From Branchiibius hedensis (lineage in GTDB: Bacteria > Actinomycetota > Actinomycetes > Actinomycetales > Dermatophilaceae): a DNA stretch of 64,000 nt. The number at the start of each line of letters is the position of its first letter. Within the stretch, counting starts at the first letter, position 1. A model generated the notes under the pieces. The model ran no database searches, had not been told where the DNA came from, and saw only the letters and a program-made list of their open reading frames with translations. This document shows, piece after piece, positions 53,229 to 62,008 of this stretch. The DNA lies in the NCBI RefSeq assembly GCF_900108585.1, contig NZ_UESZ01000001.1, positions 2,790,001 through 2,854,000 of the forward strand. Reading direction: 5' to 3'. The position numbers and the translations under genes are program-made.

Positions 53229-53271
53229 AACAGGCCCGCGGAGTGCAAAAATGGCACCCCGCGGGCCTGTT
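53229..53271 (+). terminator. Intercistronic hairpin between pstS and pstC
   Basis: AACAGGCCCGCGG (53229-53241) pairs with its exact complement (53259-53271) around a 17-base loop. It may be a partial terminator or mRNA-stabilising element that lets pstS be made in excess of the permease genes. Confidence 0.8.
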
Positions 53272-53292
53272 CCCTAGGAGAGTTCTTTTCCC

Positions 53293-54309
53293 ATGAGTTC
53301 GATCACTGGTCATTCGATCATCGACGAAGCCCCCGAGCCCGGAGGTCGCGGGCCGCTTGAGGGCGACAACGCCTCGACCGGGCGGGTCGGCGACAAGGTT
53401 TTCGCCTTCTTGTCCACCGGCGCTGGCGTCGTCGTCATTGCGCTGGTCCTGGCGATCGGACTCTTCCTGCTATGGCAGGCGATCCCGGCGCTGCTGAAGA
53501 ACAACGCCAACTTCCTGACGTCCAGCGACTGGGTGACCTCGCCGCCCGGCAGCATGAGCTTCGGTATTGCCTCGCTGCTGTGGACCACGGTGGCGACGTC
53601 GGTCGTGGCTCTGGTCATCGCCGTACCGTTCTCGATCGCGGTCGCGCTCTTCCTGACCCACTACGCACCCAAGTGGCTCTCCCGCCCCGGTGCGGCGCTG
53701 ATCGACCTGCTGGCCGCCGTACCCTCAATCGTCTACGGCTTGTGGGGCTTGCTGATCGTCGCGCCCTGGTCCGAGCCGTTCCAGAACTTCCTGGCCGACA
53801 AGCTCGGCTGGATCCCCATCTTCGCGCCCGTCACGGGTGTCTCGGGCGGCACCACGATCTTCCTGGTCGGCATCGTGCTGGCCATCATGATCCTGCCGAT
53901 CATCACGGCCGTCTCGCGTGAGGTCTTCGCGCAGACGCCGACCACCCACATCGAAGGCGCGCTCGCGCTCGGCGCCACCAAATGGGAGATGATCCGCACC
54001 GCGGTCCTGCCGTTCGGTAAGCCCGGTGTGATCAGCGCTTCGATGCTCGGCCTGGGTCGCGCCCTCGGTGAGACGATCGCCGTGCTCTACATCGTCTCCT
54101 CGCTGCCGGTCGGCGCGAAGTGGACTGCGTCGCTGTTCAACGGCGGTGAGACCTTCGCCTCCAAGATCGCCAACGACGTCTCCGAGTTCGGTACGCCGCT
54201 GCAGACTGGCGCCTATATCGCCGCTGGTCTGGTGCTGTTCATCCTGACCTTCCTGGTCAACGCGATTGCCCGGATCATCATCGAGCGCCGGAAGGCCTTC
54301 AGCGAATGA
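53293..54309 (+). CDS. pstC: Phosphate ABC transporter permease PstC
   Basis: This 338-residue inner-membrane permease has six TM segments and the EAA loop (EGALALGATKWEMIRTAVLP, about 219-238) that contacts PstB. It forms the channel with PstA. The N-terminal roughly 35 residues are soluble and acidic. Confidence 0.95.
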   Translation: MSSITGHSIIDEAPEPGGRGPLEGDNASTGRVGDKVFAFLSTGAGVVVIALVLAIGLFLLWQAIPALLKNNANFLTSSDWVTSPPGSMSFGIASLLWTTVATSVVALVIAVPFSIAVALFLTHYAPKWLSRPGAALIDLLAAVPSIVYGLWGLLIVAPWSEPFQNFLADKLGWIPIFAPVTGVSGGTTIFLVGIVLAIMILPIITAVSREVFAQTPTTHIEGALALGATKWEMIRTAVLPFGKPGVISASMLGLGRALGETIAVLYIVSSLPVGAKWTASLFNGGETFASKIANDVSEFGTPLQTGAYIAAGLVLFILTFLVNAIARIIIERRKAFSE

Positions 54310-54363
54310 TCGCGCACCGCCAATTCCTCCGATCCTCGACAGCCGATGAGTAAGGACGACGCC

Positions 54364-55284
54364 ATGGCTGCCATTTCCTCGGACGCAGTCCGACCGAAGC
54401 CCGCAATCGATCTCAGCCCGAAGTCCGGTAGTCGTGCGGTCAAGAACGTCATCGCCACCAGCCTGATGTGGGGCGCTTTCCTGCTCGCGCTGGTGCCGCT
54501 GGTCTGGATCCTGTGGGTCGTGTTGTCCCGCGGTCTGCACGTGATCCTCAGCCCGACCTGGTGGATCAAGGACCAGTCCGGCGCCGGCGCACCCGCCTTC
54601 GACACCAACGTCCGTGGCGCCCGCCACGCGATCGCCGGCACCCTGATCATGTCGGGTGTGACTGCGGTGATCGCCATCCCGATCGCGGTGATGACCGCGA
54701 TCTACCTGGTCGAGTACGGCCGCGGCAAGTTGGCCCGCGTCGTCAGCTTCATGGTCGACATCCTCTCCGGTGTGCCCTCCATCGTGGCCGCCCTGTTCCT
54801 CTACGCGGTGTGGGTGACGACGTTCGGTCTGTCGTTGCTGCCCATCGTGGCCTCGCTGGCCCTGGTGCTGTTGATGATCCCGGTCGTCACCCGCTCCACG
54901 GAGGAGATGCTCAAGCTGGTGCCCAACGAGTTGCGCGAAGCGTCCTACGCGCTCGGCGTACCCAAGTGGAAGACGATCTCCCGGATCGTGCTGCCCACCT
55001 CGCTGTCCGGCATTATCACCGGCGCACTGCTCGGCCTGGCCCGCGTCATGGGTGAGACCGCCCCCTTGCTGCTCCTCGCGGCGTACACGCAGTATCTGAA
55101 CCAGAACCCGTTCAGCGGATCGATGGCTGCGCTGCCGACGATGATCAACTCCCAGCTGTCCAACATCAACGTGCCCATCGCCGCCGACCGTGTGTGGGGT
55201 GCCGCGTGCACCCTGATCGTGCTGGTGCTGGCCATCAACCTCCTCGGCCGCTTCATCGGCCGGTTCGCCAAAGTCAAGAACTAA
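54364..55284 (+). CDS. pstA: Phosphate ABC transporter permease PstA
   Basis: This 306-residue permease has about six TM segments and the EAA loop ELREASYALGVPKWKTISRIV. The ATG at 54364 is preceded by AAGGA seven bases upstream; an in-frame ATG at 54346 would add six residues but has a poorer ribosome site. It pairs with PstC. Confidence 0.94.
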   Translation: MAAISSDAVRPKPAIDLSPKSGSRAVKNVIATSLMWGAFLLALVPLVWILWVVLSRGLHVILSPTWWIKDQSGAGAPAFDTNVRGARHAIAGTLIMSGVTAVIAIPIAVMTAIYLVEYGRGKLARVVSFMVDILSGVPSIVAALFLYAVWVTTFGLSLLPIVASLALVLLMIPVVTRSTEEMLKLVPNELREASYALGVPKWKTISRIVLPTSLSGIITGALLGLARVMGETAPLLLLAAYTQYLNQNPFSGSMAALPTMINSQLSNINVPIAADRVWGAACTLIVLVLAINLLGRFIGRFAKVKN

Positions 55285-55300
55285 GCCCTAGGAAGCACTC

Positions 55301-56077
55301 ATGGCAAAACGCATCGACGTCAAGGACCTCAACGTCTACTACGGCGACTTCAAAGCCGTCGAGGGTGTCACGATGACTATCGAGCCCCGCTCGGTCACGG
55401 CCTTCATCGGACCGTCCGGCTGCGGCAAGTCGACGTTCCTGCGCACCCTGAACCGGATGCACGAAGTGATCCCCGGCGCCCACGTGGAGGGGTCGGTCAT
55501 GCTCGACGACCAGGACCTGTACGCATCCGGTGTCGACCCCGTCGGCGTACGGCGCACGGTCGGCATGGTCTTCCAGCGCCCCAACCCCTTCCCCACCATG
55601 TCCATCGGCGACAACGTCACCGCGGGCCTGCGCCTCAACGGGGTGAAGGACAAGAAGAAGTTGGCCGAGGCCACCGAGGAGTCGCTGCGCGGCGCCGGCT
55701 TGTGGGATGAGGTCAAAGACCGGTTGAAGAAGCCGGGTGCCGGGTTGTCCGGTGGGCAGCAGCAGCGGCTGTGCATCGCCCGGGCGATCGCGGTCAACCC
55801 GCAGGTGCTGCTGATGGACGAGCCGTGTTCGGCGCTGGACCCGATCTCGACGCTGACCATCGAGGACCTGGTCACCAAGCTCAAGGACGACTACACGATC
55901 GTCATCGTCACGCACAACATGCAGCAGGCATCGCGGGTCTCGGACAAGACGGCGTTCTTCAACCTCGCGGCCACCGGCAAGCCGGGCAAGCTGATCGAGA
56001 TGGACGACACCCAGACGATCTTCAACAACCCGACCGAGAAGGCGACGGAGGACTACATCTCCGGCAGGTTCGGTTAA
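55301..56077 (+). CDS. pstB: Phosphate ABC transporter ATPase PstB
   Basis: This 258-residue ATPase has Walker [10 protein letters not shown] (about 35-43), the PstB-specific [14 protein letters not shown], signature LSGGQQQR, Walker [13 protein letters not shown] and the switch His in VTHNMQQA. It powers PstSCA. The final codons and stop lie within a short tandem duplication that continues downstream. Confidence 0.97.
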   Translation: MAKRIDVKDLNVYYGDFKAVEGVTMTIEPRSVTAFIGPSGCGKSTFLRTLNRMHEVIPGAHVEGSVMLDDQDLYASGVDPVGVRRTVGMVFQRPNPFPTMSIGDNVTAGLRLNGVKDKKKLAEATEESLRGAGLWDEVKDRLKKPGAGLSGGQQQRLCIARAIAVNPQVLLMDEPCSALDPISTLTIEDLVTKLKDDYTIVIVTHNMQQASRVSDKTAFFNLAATGKPGKLIEMDDTQTIFNNPTEKATEDYISGRFG

Positions 56078-56103
56078 GAAGCAGGCTTCGGTTAAGAAGC
56101 AGG
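56069..56103. repeat. Tandem 17-bp duplication at the end of pstB
   Basis: TTCGGTTAAGAAGCAGG occurs at 56069-56085 and again at 56087-56103, separated by one base. The first copy contains the last codons and stop of pstB, the second repeats them in the non-coding strip before the next, convergent gene. Confidence 0.9.
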
Positions 56104-56104
56104 A

Positions 56105-56386
56105 TCAGGGCAGCGGCAGTCCGTCGACCTTCTTGGTGTCGGTCGCGCCGACGTGGACTTTGCCCTTGCCGTCGCACTCCACACGGTGATCGCGCGCGTC
56201 CTCACGTGCCTTGTCGCGGGACCGGCGGGCTCGGCCGCGCCAATCGCAACTGGTGCAGTAGCCGAAGGTGAAACTGCCGACGTCCTCGGTCGGCGGGTCA
56301 TCCTTGGCTTTGCCCTTCAGCGGCAGTTCGACGACTTCGTGGTCGCTGCCGCGTTTCTTCCCCTTGTGCGTACTCCCCTTGGCCAC
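56105..56386 (-). CDS. Small basic C2HC zinc-finger-like protein
   Basis: This 93-residue protein has a Lys/Gly-rich N-terminus (about 1-28) and Cys44-x2-Cys47 in YCTSCDWRG. A highly charged helix follows, then His67-x3-Cys71 in DHRVEC, together a C-x2-C-x19-H-x3-C pattern like a C2H2 finger. It would bind one zinc ion and possibly nucleic acid. I do not recognise a named family. It converges on pstB and has a palindrome 39 bases upstream. Confidence 0.75.
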   Translation of the reverse strand: MAKGSTHKGKKRGSDHEVVELPLKGKAKDDPPTEDVGSFTFGYCTSCDWRGRARRSRDKAREDARDHRVECDGKGKVHVGATDTKKVDGLPLP

Positions 56387-56424
56387 ACCAGCATCATGCC
56401 TGCGCCGACCGGGCTGCCACTAGG

Positions 56425-56440
56425 TGGGTCATATGACCCA
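56425..56440. promoter_or_regulatory. 16-bp palindrome TGGGTCATATGACCCA
   Basis: This perfect palindrome lies 38 bases upstream of the small C2HC gene start (56386). It is the right size and place for a dimeric repressor site. I cannot name the regulator. Confidence 0.55.
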
Positions 56441-56505
56441 GAGCACGCTGACCCGGACTCGCCCGTTGGGAACATCTGATCCGCGCCAGCAGTTAGGGTG
56501 AGTGT

Positions 56506-56588
56506 GCGTCGGGCCGCGGCAGCCCCGGGTCCCAACATAAGCCGCTACGAGCGGCCTCGCGCCGTGAGGCGCTCCCGGCCCGACGCAG
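56506..56588. other. Branched inverted-repeat structure, possible ncRNA or complex terminator
   Basis: TGCGTCGGGCCG (56506-56517) pairs exactly with CGGCCCGACGCA (56577-56588), enclosing two perfect hairpins: GCCGCT-acg-AGCGGC (56542-56556) and GCGCC-gtga-GGCGC (56560-56573). On the plus strand the second loop is GUGA, a GNRA tetraloop, and TAGGGT (56495-56500) lies where a -10 box would place the transcript start at the stem base. On the minus strand it begins eight bases after the stop of the 57231 gene and could act as its terminator. The sequence between (AGCCCCGGGTCCCAACATA) would be unpaired. Confidence 0.5.
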
Positions 56589-56595
56589 CTAACTT

Positions 56596-57231
56596 CTAGT
56601 GCAGGCGCCCGTCCCGCCAGGCCGCCGCGCACCGCGTCAGATCCTGTGCTGTCGACAACAACGCTGCCGCGCTGCGGGTCTGCGCCGTGGCGAGCGTGTC
56701 GTCAACCCCGTCGTGGTCGTCGGCGCGGTGTGCTCGTCCGATCGAGATGACCCGACAGAACGCCGCGGCCCGCTCCAACGCGACCGCCAGGTCGCCGTCG
56801 AAGACTCCGGTCAGGATCGAGTCGCTCAACGAGACCATCGACGCCGGGTCCGGTGGTTCGGAAGCGCCTGCGACAGCGTGGGATACGGACGCATGGGCCA
56901 GACCGGTGCGGTAGTCCGCCGACAACTCCACCGGGTTGCGCTGCACCCACTCACGCAGCACGTACATCCGCCACAGACACCCCGGCAGGCTCACCGCGGG
57001 CTGGGCGGACCACAACGCCGCGACCGTCGACAACCCCAGTTCGTCGACCAGATGCACCAGCCGCGCGGTCAGCTCCGGATCGTGCTCGGCCCGCCCGGTC
57101 CCGACCAGCACTGCCGCGGTCTCGTGCGCGACCTCACTGACGTCCGCTGGGTCGACGTTGCCGACGAAGGCATCGAATGTGCCGGGACCCATCGGGGTCG
57201 GCCGGCGCGGTCGGCGCTCATCCTCACACAC
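56596..57231 (-). CDS. Conserved actinobacterial hypothetical protein
   Basis: This is a 211-residue, helix-rich, acidic protein with no TM segment or signal peptide. Recognisable conserved runs are VAHETAAVLVGTGRAEHDPELTARL, AVSLPGCLWRMYVLREWV and GDLAVALERAAAFCRV. I recall close relatives in many actinobacteria but no assigned function. I chose the GTG at 57231, six bases from TACCCT (57243-57238); GTG at 57234 is the alternative. The gene follows the helicase on the same strand but has its own promoter within the helicase end. Confidence 0.78.
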   Translation of the reverse strand: MCEDERRPRRPTPMGPGTFDAFVGNVDPADVSEVAHETAAVLVGTGRAEHDPELTARLVHLVDELGLSTVAALWSAQPAVSLPGCLWRMYVLREWVQRNPVELSADYRTGLAHASVSHAVAGASEPPDPASMVSLSDSILTGVFDGDLAVALERAAAFCRVISIGRAHRADDHDGVDDTLATAQTRSAAALLSTAQDLTRCAAAWRDGRLH

Positions 57232-57235
57232 CACC

Positions 57236-59782
57236 TCAGGGTAAGTGATCGAATCTGTTGAGACCTTGGACCAGGATGATCGTTTGCCCAGCGTGGTCCG
57301 AGGCCAGCAAATCGACGTACCCGTCGATGCCCCAGTCCCGATCGCCTTGCGGATCCGCGATCACCTGGCGCACCAACCACGCCTCGGACTGGCGCTCCAC
57401 CTGCAGGTACGACGAGTTGCGGGCGTCCGCGTCGGTCACCATCTCGTCGTGCTCGGCGTAGTAGGCGCCCAGGTCGGAGCGCCACGCCTCGGCGTCCATG
57501 ACCGGCTCGACCGGTGGATCAGTCAGGGCGGCCAGGTTGGCCTCCAGGGCGAGCAAGCCCTCGACGTCCCGGCGCGCAGCCAACTCCAGTCGACGCCACA
57601 TCGCGTTGCGTACGCCGATCTCGAAGGCTTTCGTCGCGGTGAACCGTCGCGGGGGTGGCGGGGGTCCGCCGACCGCCGCACCCTCTGCAGACGCGGGATG
57701 CAACAACGCCTCCCACTCATCGAGCAGGCTGGAGTCGGTCTGCCGGACGGTCTCCCCCAGCCACTCGATGAGGTCGGCCAGCTCCGGGGTCTTGCGGCCA
57801 TCCGGCACCGTGTCCCGCAATGTCCGGTAGGCGTCGGACAGATACCGCAGCACCACGCCCTCGGAGCGGCCGATCTGGTACTGCGCCACGAGATCGCCGA
57901 AGCTCCAAGCGTTTTCGTACATCTCGCGCACCACGGACTTGGGCGACAAGGCCTCCAAGGGCACCCACGGTTGGGCTGACCGGTAGGTCTCGAACGCCGC
58001 TTCGAGGAGTTCGGCCAGCGGCTGCGGCCAGCTGATCTCCTCCAGCAACTCCATCCGCTCGTCGTACTCGATGCCGTCGGCCTTCATCTGACCGATGGCG
58101 ATGCCGCGGGCCTTGTGCCGCTGCGCCAACAGGATCGGCCGCGGGTCCTCCAGGATGGCCTCGATCACCGAGACCACATCGAGGGCGTAGTCCGGCGCCG
58201 TCTCGTCCAACAGATCCAGTGCCGCGAGCGCGAACGGGGCCAGCGGCTGGTTCAGGGCGAAACTGTCTTGCAGCGCGGTGACCAATTCGACCTGCCGCCC
58301 GTCGGCCAAGGGTTGGTCGAGTCGGCGGACGACACCGCTGGCCAGCAGTTCGCGATAGAGCGCGATCGCCTGGCGGGTGAGCCGGATCTGACGCCGGGTG
58401 TCTTCATGATTGTCGCGCAACAGCTTTCGGGTCGACGCGAACGGATCACCCTCCCGGGCAATCAGATTCAGCATCATCGAGTGATTGATCCGCATCCGGG
58501 ACTGCAACGGTTCGGGCTCAGCAGCAACCAGCTTGTTGAAGGTGTCCTCCGACCAGATCACCTCTCCCTCAGCGGGTTTGCTGCGCTGGACCTTGCGCAA
58601 CTTCTTGGCGTCGTTGCCGGCCCGGGCCACGGCTCGCGCGAACTCGATGACGTGCTCGGGTGCCTGCACGATCACCGTCCCGGACGTGTCGAAGCCGGCC
58701 CGTCCCGCACGACCGGCGATCTGGTGGAATTCTCTCGCCTTGAGGATGCGTTGCCGCGACCCGTCGAACTTGGCCAGACCGGTGAATACCACCGTCCGGA
58801 TCGGCACGTTGATGCCCACCCCGAGGGTGTCGGTGCCACAGATCACCGGCAGCAACCCTTCTTGCGCCAGTTGCTCGACCAACCGGCGATATTTGGGCAG
58901 CATTCCTGCGTGGTGCACGCCAATCCCGTGACGCACCAACTGATTCAACGTCTTGCCGAAGCCGGCGTTGAAGCGGAAGTCGACGATCCGGGCCGCGATC
59001 GCAGCGCGTTGTTCCTTCGTCGCGACCGGTGTCGTCAGCAGCGACCGGGCTTGCTCCAACGCAGCAGCCTGGGTGAAGTGCACGACGTACGCCGGTGCCT
59101 GGTCGGTCTTGATCAACTCCGCCAGCAGGTCCGGCAACGGCTCCACGGACCACGCGTAGGACAACGGCACCGGGCGGTCGACGCCAGTGATGGTGGCGGT
59201 CGGACGACCGGTGCGGGCGGTGAGGTCCTCTTCGAAACGGGTGACGTCGCCCAGGGTCGCGGACATCAGCAGGAACTGCGCTTGGGGCAACTCCAGCAGC
59301 GGCACCTGCCAGGCCCAGCCGCGGTCCGGTTCGGAGTAGAAGTGGAACTCGTCCATGACAACCAGACCGACGTCCGCCGTACGCCCCTCACGCAGCGCGA
59401 TGTTCGCCAGGATCTCTGCGGTGCAACAGATGATCGGCGCATCGGCGTTGACCGATGCGTCACCGGTGATCATGCCGACGTTGTCGGCGCCGAAGATGGC
59501 GACCAGGTCGAAGAACTTCTCCGAGACCAGTGCCTTGATCGGAGCGGTGTAGAAGGCGACGCGGTCGGTGGCCAGAGCGATGAAGCAGGCGGCTTGGGCC
59601 ACCAGGGATTTACCGGAGCCGGTCGGCGTCGCCAGGATCACGTTCGCGCCGCTCAGCAACTCCAGGACCGCGTCGTCCTGGTGCGGGTACGGCGTGAGGC
59701 CGCGCTCGCGCACCCAGGCCGTGAACACGGCGTACAGCGCATCGGGATCGGCAGGTGACGGGATCGCGTCGGTGAGGGTCAT
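57236..59782 (-). CDS. DEAD/DEAH-box helicase with DUF3516 C-terminus
   Basis: This 848-residue SF2 helicase of the Ski2-like group has Walker A TPTGSGKS (about 53-60), Asp-Glu box VVMDEFHF, motif III MSATLGD, and motif VI HQIAGRAGRAG (about 357-367). It has a long C-terminal DUF3516 region (about 400-840) found mainly in actinobacteria. The ATG at 59782 (MTLTD) matches homologue starts I recall; GTG at 59788 is possible. RNA or DNA remodelling is likely; the partner and substrate are unknown. Confidence 0.9.
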   Translation of the reverse strand: MTLTDAIPSPADPDALYAVFTAWVRERGLTPYPHQDDAVLELLSGANVILATPTGSGKSLVAQAACFIALATDRVAFYTAPIKALVSEKFFDLVAIFGADNVGMITGDASVNADAPIICCTAEILANIALREGRTADVGLVVMDEFHFYSEPDRGWAWQVPLLELPQAQFLLMSATLGDVTRFEEDLTARTGRPTATITGVDRPVPLSYAWSVEPLPDLLAELIKTDQAPAYVVHFTQAAALEQARSLLTTPVATKEQRAAIAARIVDFRFNAGFGKTLNQLVRHGIGVHHAGMLPKYRRLVEQLAQEGLLPVICGTDTLGVGINVPIRTVVFTGLAKFDGSRQRILKAREFHQIAGRAGRAGFDTSGTVIVQAPEHVIEFARAVARAGNDAKKLRKVQRSKPAEGEVIWSEDTFNKLVAAEPEPLQSRMRINHSMMLNLIAREGDPFASTRKLLRDNHEDTRRQIRLTRQAIALYRELLASGVVRRLDQPLADGRQVELVTALQDSFALNQPLAPFALAALDLLDETAPDYALDVVSVIEAILEDPRPILLAQRHKARGIAIGQMKADGIEYDERMELLEEISWPQPLAELLEAAFETYRSAQPWVPLEALSPKSVVREMYENAWSFGDLVAQYQIGRSEGVVLRYLSDAYRTLRDTVPDGRKTPELADLIEWLGETVRQTDSSLLDEWEALLHPASAEGAAVGGPPPPPRRFTATKAFEIGVRNAMWRRLELAARRDVEGLLALEANLAALTDPPVEPVMDAEAWRSDLGAYYAEHDEMVTDADARNSSYLQVERQSEAWLVRQVIADPQGDRDWGIDGYVDLLASDHAGQTIILVQGLNRFDHLP

Positions 59783-59791
59783 CGCCACCCA

Positions 59792-60703
59792 TCATCCCTT
59801 CCCGCGCGGGGCGACGCCGATCTGGTCACGGCGCTCGGCGAGGTAGGCCCGCAGCCGCAGCGCCGCCGGGGAGAGCGTGGCGGGGTCCGCACACACCAAC
59901 GCGATCTCCCGGCGGTAGTCGCCGCCGGCGAGCGGGATCTCGACCAGACCTTCGTGCGTCAGTTCGGCGGGCGGCAGCAGCGCCACGCCCAGACCTTGGG
60001 CGACCAAGGCGCGCAACGTCTCGATCTCGCTGCCCTCGAAGATGATTCGTGGCCGGAAGCCTGCCGCCAGACACCACTGGTCGGCCAGCCGACGCACGGA
60101 GTACGTCGTGGGGCCGGCGATGAACGCCTCATCGGCGAGTTCGGCGATCCGCACGCTGCGACGTTTCGCCAACCGGTGACGGGCGCCCACGTTGAGTTGC
60201 AAGTGCTGATAGCCGAGGGGTACGACGTCCAGATCGTCCGGTGGCGGCGTGACGATCGCCAGATCGAGGCGCCCGTCGCGTACCTCGTCCAGCATCGCGC
60301 CGCCGTGGCCCTGGTGCAGGATCAGCCGCACCCGCGGCGCCTGCTCGTAGAAGCCGGCCAGCAGGGCGGGTGTACTGCGGGGACCAACCGTCAACGGGAA
60401 GCCGAAGCGGACCAGACCGGCCTGCGGGTCGGCCTCCCCGCGCAACCGGCCGAACTCGCTGTCCAGATCATCCAGGGCGCGGCGCAGACCGGGCAGCAGA
60501 CTGCGACCGGCCGGGGTCAGGGCGATCCCGCGGCCGTGCGGCTGCACCAACGGCTGGCCAAGAGCCCGTTCGAGAGTTTTGATCCGGCGGCTCATGGTCG
60601 ACTGAGGGATGCCCAGTTCCGCTGCGGCCCGGGTGATGTGACCCTGCTCCGCCGCCGCACGAAACGCGATGAGTTCCGGGGCCAGCGTCGTCAATTCATC
60701 CAC
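59792..60703 (-). CDS. LysR-family regulator
   Basis: This 303-residue regulator has an N-terminal helix-turn-helix (RAAAELGIPQSTMSRRIKTLE, about 25-45) and a type 2 periplasmic-binding-like effector domain. The GTG at 60703 is six bases from TATGAT (60715-60710), an almost perfect leaderless promoter. It diverges from an MFS exporter that it most likely controls through the 66-bp gap. The gap has T-N11-A-like sites but no single standout. Confidence 0.92.
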   Translation of the reverse strand: MDELTTLAPELIAFRAAAEQGHITRAAAELGIPQSTMSRRIKTLERALGQPLVQPHGRGIALTPAGRSLLPGLRRALDDLDSEFGRLRGEADPQAGLVRFGFPLTVGPRSTPALLAGFYEQAPRVRLILHQGHGGAMLDEVRDGRLDLAIVTPPPDDLDVVPLGYQHLQLNVGARHRLAKRRSVRIAELADEAFIAGPTTYSVRRLADQWCLAAGFRPRIIFEGSEIETLRALVAQGLGVALLPPAELTHEGLVEIPLAGGDYRREIALVCADPATLSPAALRLRAYLAERRDQIGVAPRGKG

Positions 60704-60769
60704 ATCCTGATCATATCTGCGCTATTTCATCATTGGACGGAACGGCGGTCGACGAGATACACCAGAAGG

Positions 60770-62008
60770 GTGAGCACATCGGACCTCTTCACCCGCGGAT
60801 CGGCGGCCTACCGGCGGCTGATGATCGCCGTCTTCCTGGTCGGGATCGCGATCTTCCTGATGATGTACAACACCCAGGGGCTGCTGCCGCAGATCGCTGC
60901 GACCTACGGCAGCTCGGAGACCGACGCCAGTTGGACCGTGTCGGCGACGACCCTGGGCATGGCCATCGGTTTCATTCCGCTGAGCACCATCGCCCTTCGG
61001 CGCGGCTATTTCGTGAAGATGACTGCCTTCCTGCTGGCTGCCACCACCGTCGGTCTGCTCGTGCCGTTCGCACCGACGCTGGGCTGGTTGATCGCCGGCC
61101 GCTTCACCCAGGGCTTCCTGATCTCCGCCGTCCCCGCGGCCGCGCTGGCCCTCATCGCGCACCGCGTCGACCCCATCGCTGTCGTTGACGCCACCGGAAT
61201 CTACCTGGCCGGCAACACAATTGGCGGGTTGCTGTCTCGCGTCCTAACCGGACTGTTGACCGACGTCGCGGACTGGCAGGTCGGCCTGTTCGTCATGAGC
61301 GTCATCTGCCTGGTCTGCGGGGTTCTCCTACTCTTCCTGCGACCCAGGCCGCAGCCGGGCACAGGCGGGCCGATCGTCGTACCGGGAGCCGACACCCGGA
61401 TGCGGCAGGCGGCCGCGGACTCGCTGCGCACCCCCGGCGTATGGGTCTGGTGCGCCACCGGCGCGCTGCTGATGTGCTGCTTCGCCGCGGCGTACACCGC
61501 TCTCGGGGTGCGCGTGCAGCAGGCTCCGTTCAACCTGTCCGCCGGTCAGGCGGGCGCGATCTTCCTGCTCTACGTGATCGGCACGATCGCCACCGCCCGG
61601 ACCCGCGTGGTGGTCAGCAGGTACGGCGCTCGCCGGACTGTGCTGGGCGCCATCGCTCTGCTCGTAGTCGGGTTCGCGTTGACGCTGTCCGGGTCATTGT
61701 TGGTGATCCTGGTCGGGGTCGCGATCATCACCGGTGCGTTCTTCGTCGGGCACACGACCGCCTCGAGCAGCGTGTCGTTGCTCGCGCCGCCGCACGCCCG
61801 GTCAACCGCGTCGGCGCTCTACCTGACGGCGTACTACGTCGGCAGCAGCATCGGATCGACAGGCTCCACAACGCTTTTCGTGCACGCCGGATGGCTTGCC
61901 GTGGTCATCGGCGCCATCGTCGCGTTGGCGATCGCCGCCGGGCTGCACCTGCACGCGCTGCGCGCAGCGGTCCCGGCCCCCGCTCGGCGGCACGTCACGG
62001 TGAGCTGA
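60770..62008 (+). CDS. MFS transporter
   Basis: This 412-residue transporter has 12 hydrophobic segments. The N-half contains MYNTQGLLPQIAATYGSSETDASWTVSATTLGMAIG and IAGRFTQGFLISAVPAAALAL, typical of drug:H+ antiporters related to YgaY/NepI. GTG at 60770 starts the protein; upstream, TTGGAC and GATACA with 17-bp spacing may form its promoter. It is divergent from the LysR gene and overlaps the convergent esterase gene by 14 bp. Substrate unknown. Confidence 0.9.
   Translation: MSTSDLFTRGSAAYRRLMIAVFLVGIAIFLMMYNTQGLLPQIAATYGSSETDASWTVSATTLGMAIGFIPLSTIALRRGYFVKMTAFLLAATTVGLLVPFAPTLGWLIAGRFTQGFLISAVPAAALALIAHRVDPIAVVDATGIYLAGNTIGGLLSRVLTGLLTDVADWQVGLFVMSVICLVCGVLLLFLRPRPQPGTGGPIVVPGADTRMRQAAADSLRTPGVWVWCATGALLMCCFAAAYTALGVRVQQAPFNLSAGQAGAIFLLYVIGTIATARTRVVVSRYGARRTVLGAIALLVVGFALTLSGSLLVILVGVAIITGAFFVGHTTASSSVSLLAPPHARSTASALYLTAYYVGSSIGSTGSTTLFVHAGWLAVVIGAIVALAIAAGLHLHALRAAVPAPARRHVTVS

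Noticed and set aside
56506-56588. Known small RNA (6C, SRP, tmRNA or 6S)
   Set aside because: I compared remembered hallmarks: no C-rich loops as in 6C, no GGAAG loop of SRP RNA, no Ala-tRNA-like domain of tmRNA, no large central bubble of 6S. The element remains unassigned.
58115-59758. 547-codon frame antisense to the DUF3516 helicase
   Set aside because: The helicase motifs on the other strand are unambiguous; this frame has shadow composition (Arg/Gln/His/Gly rich) and no domain.
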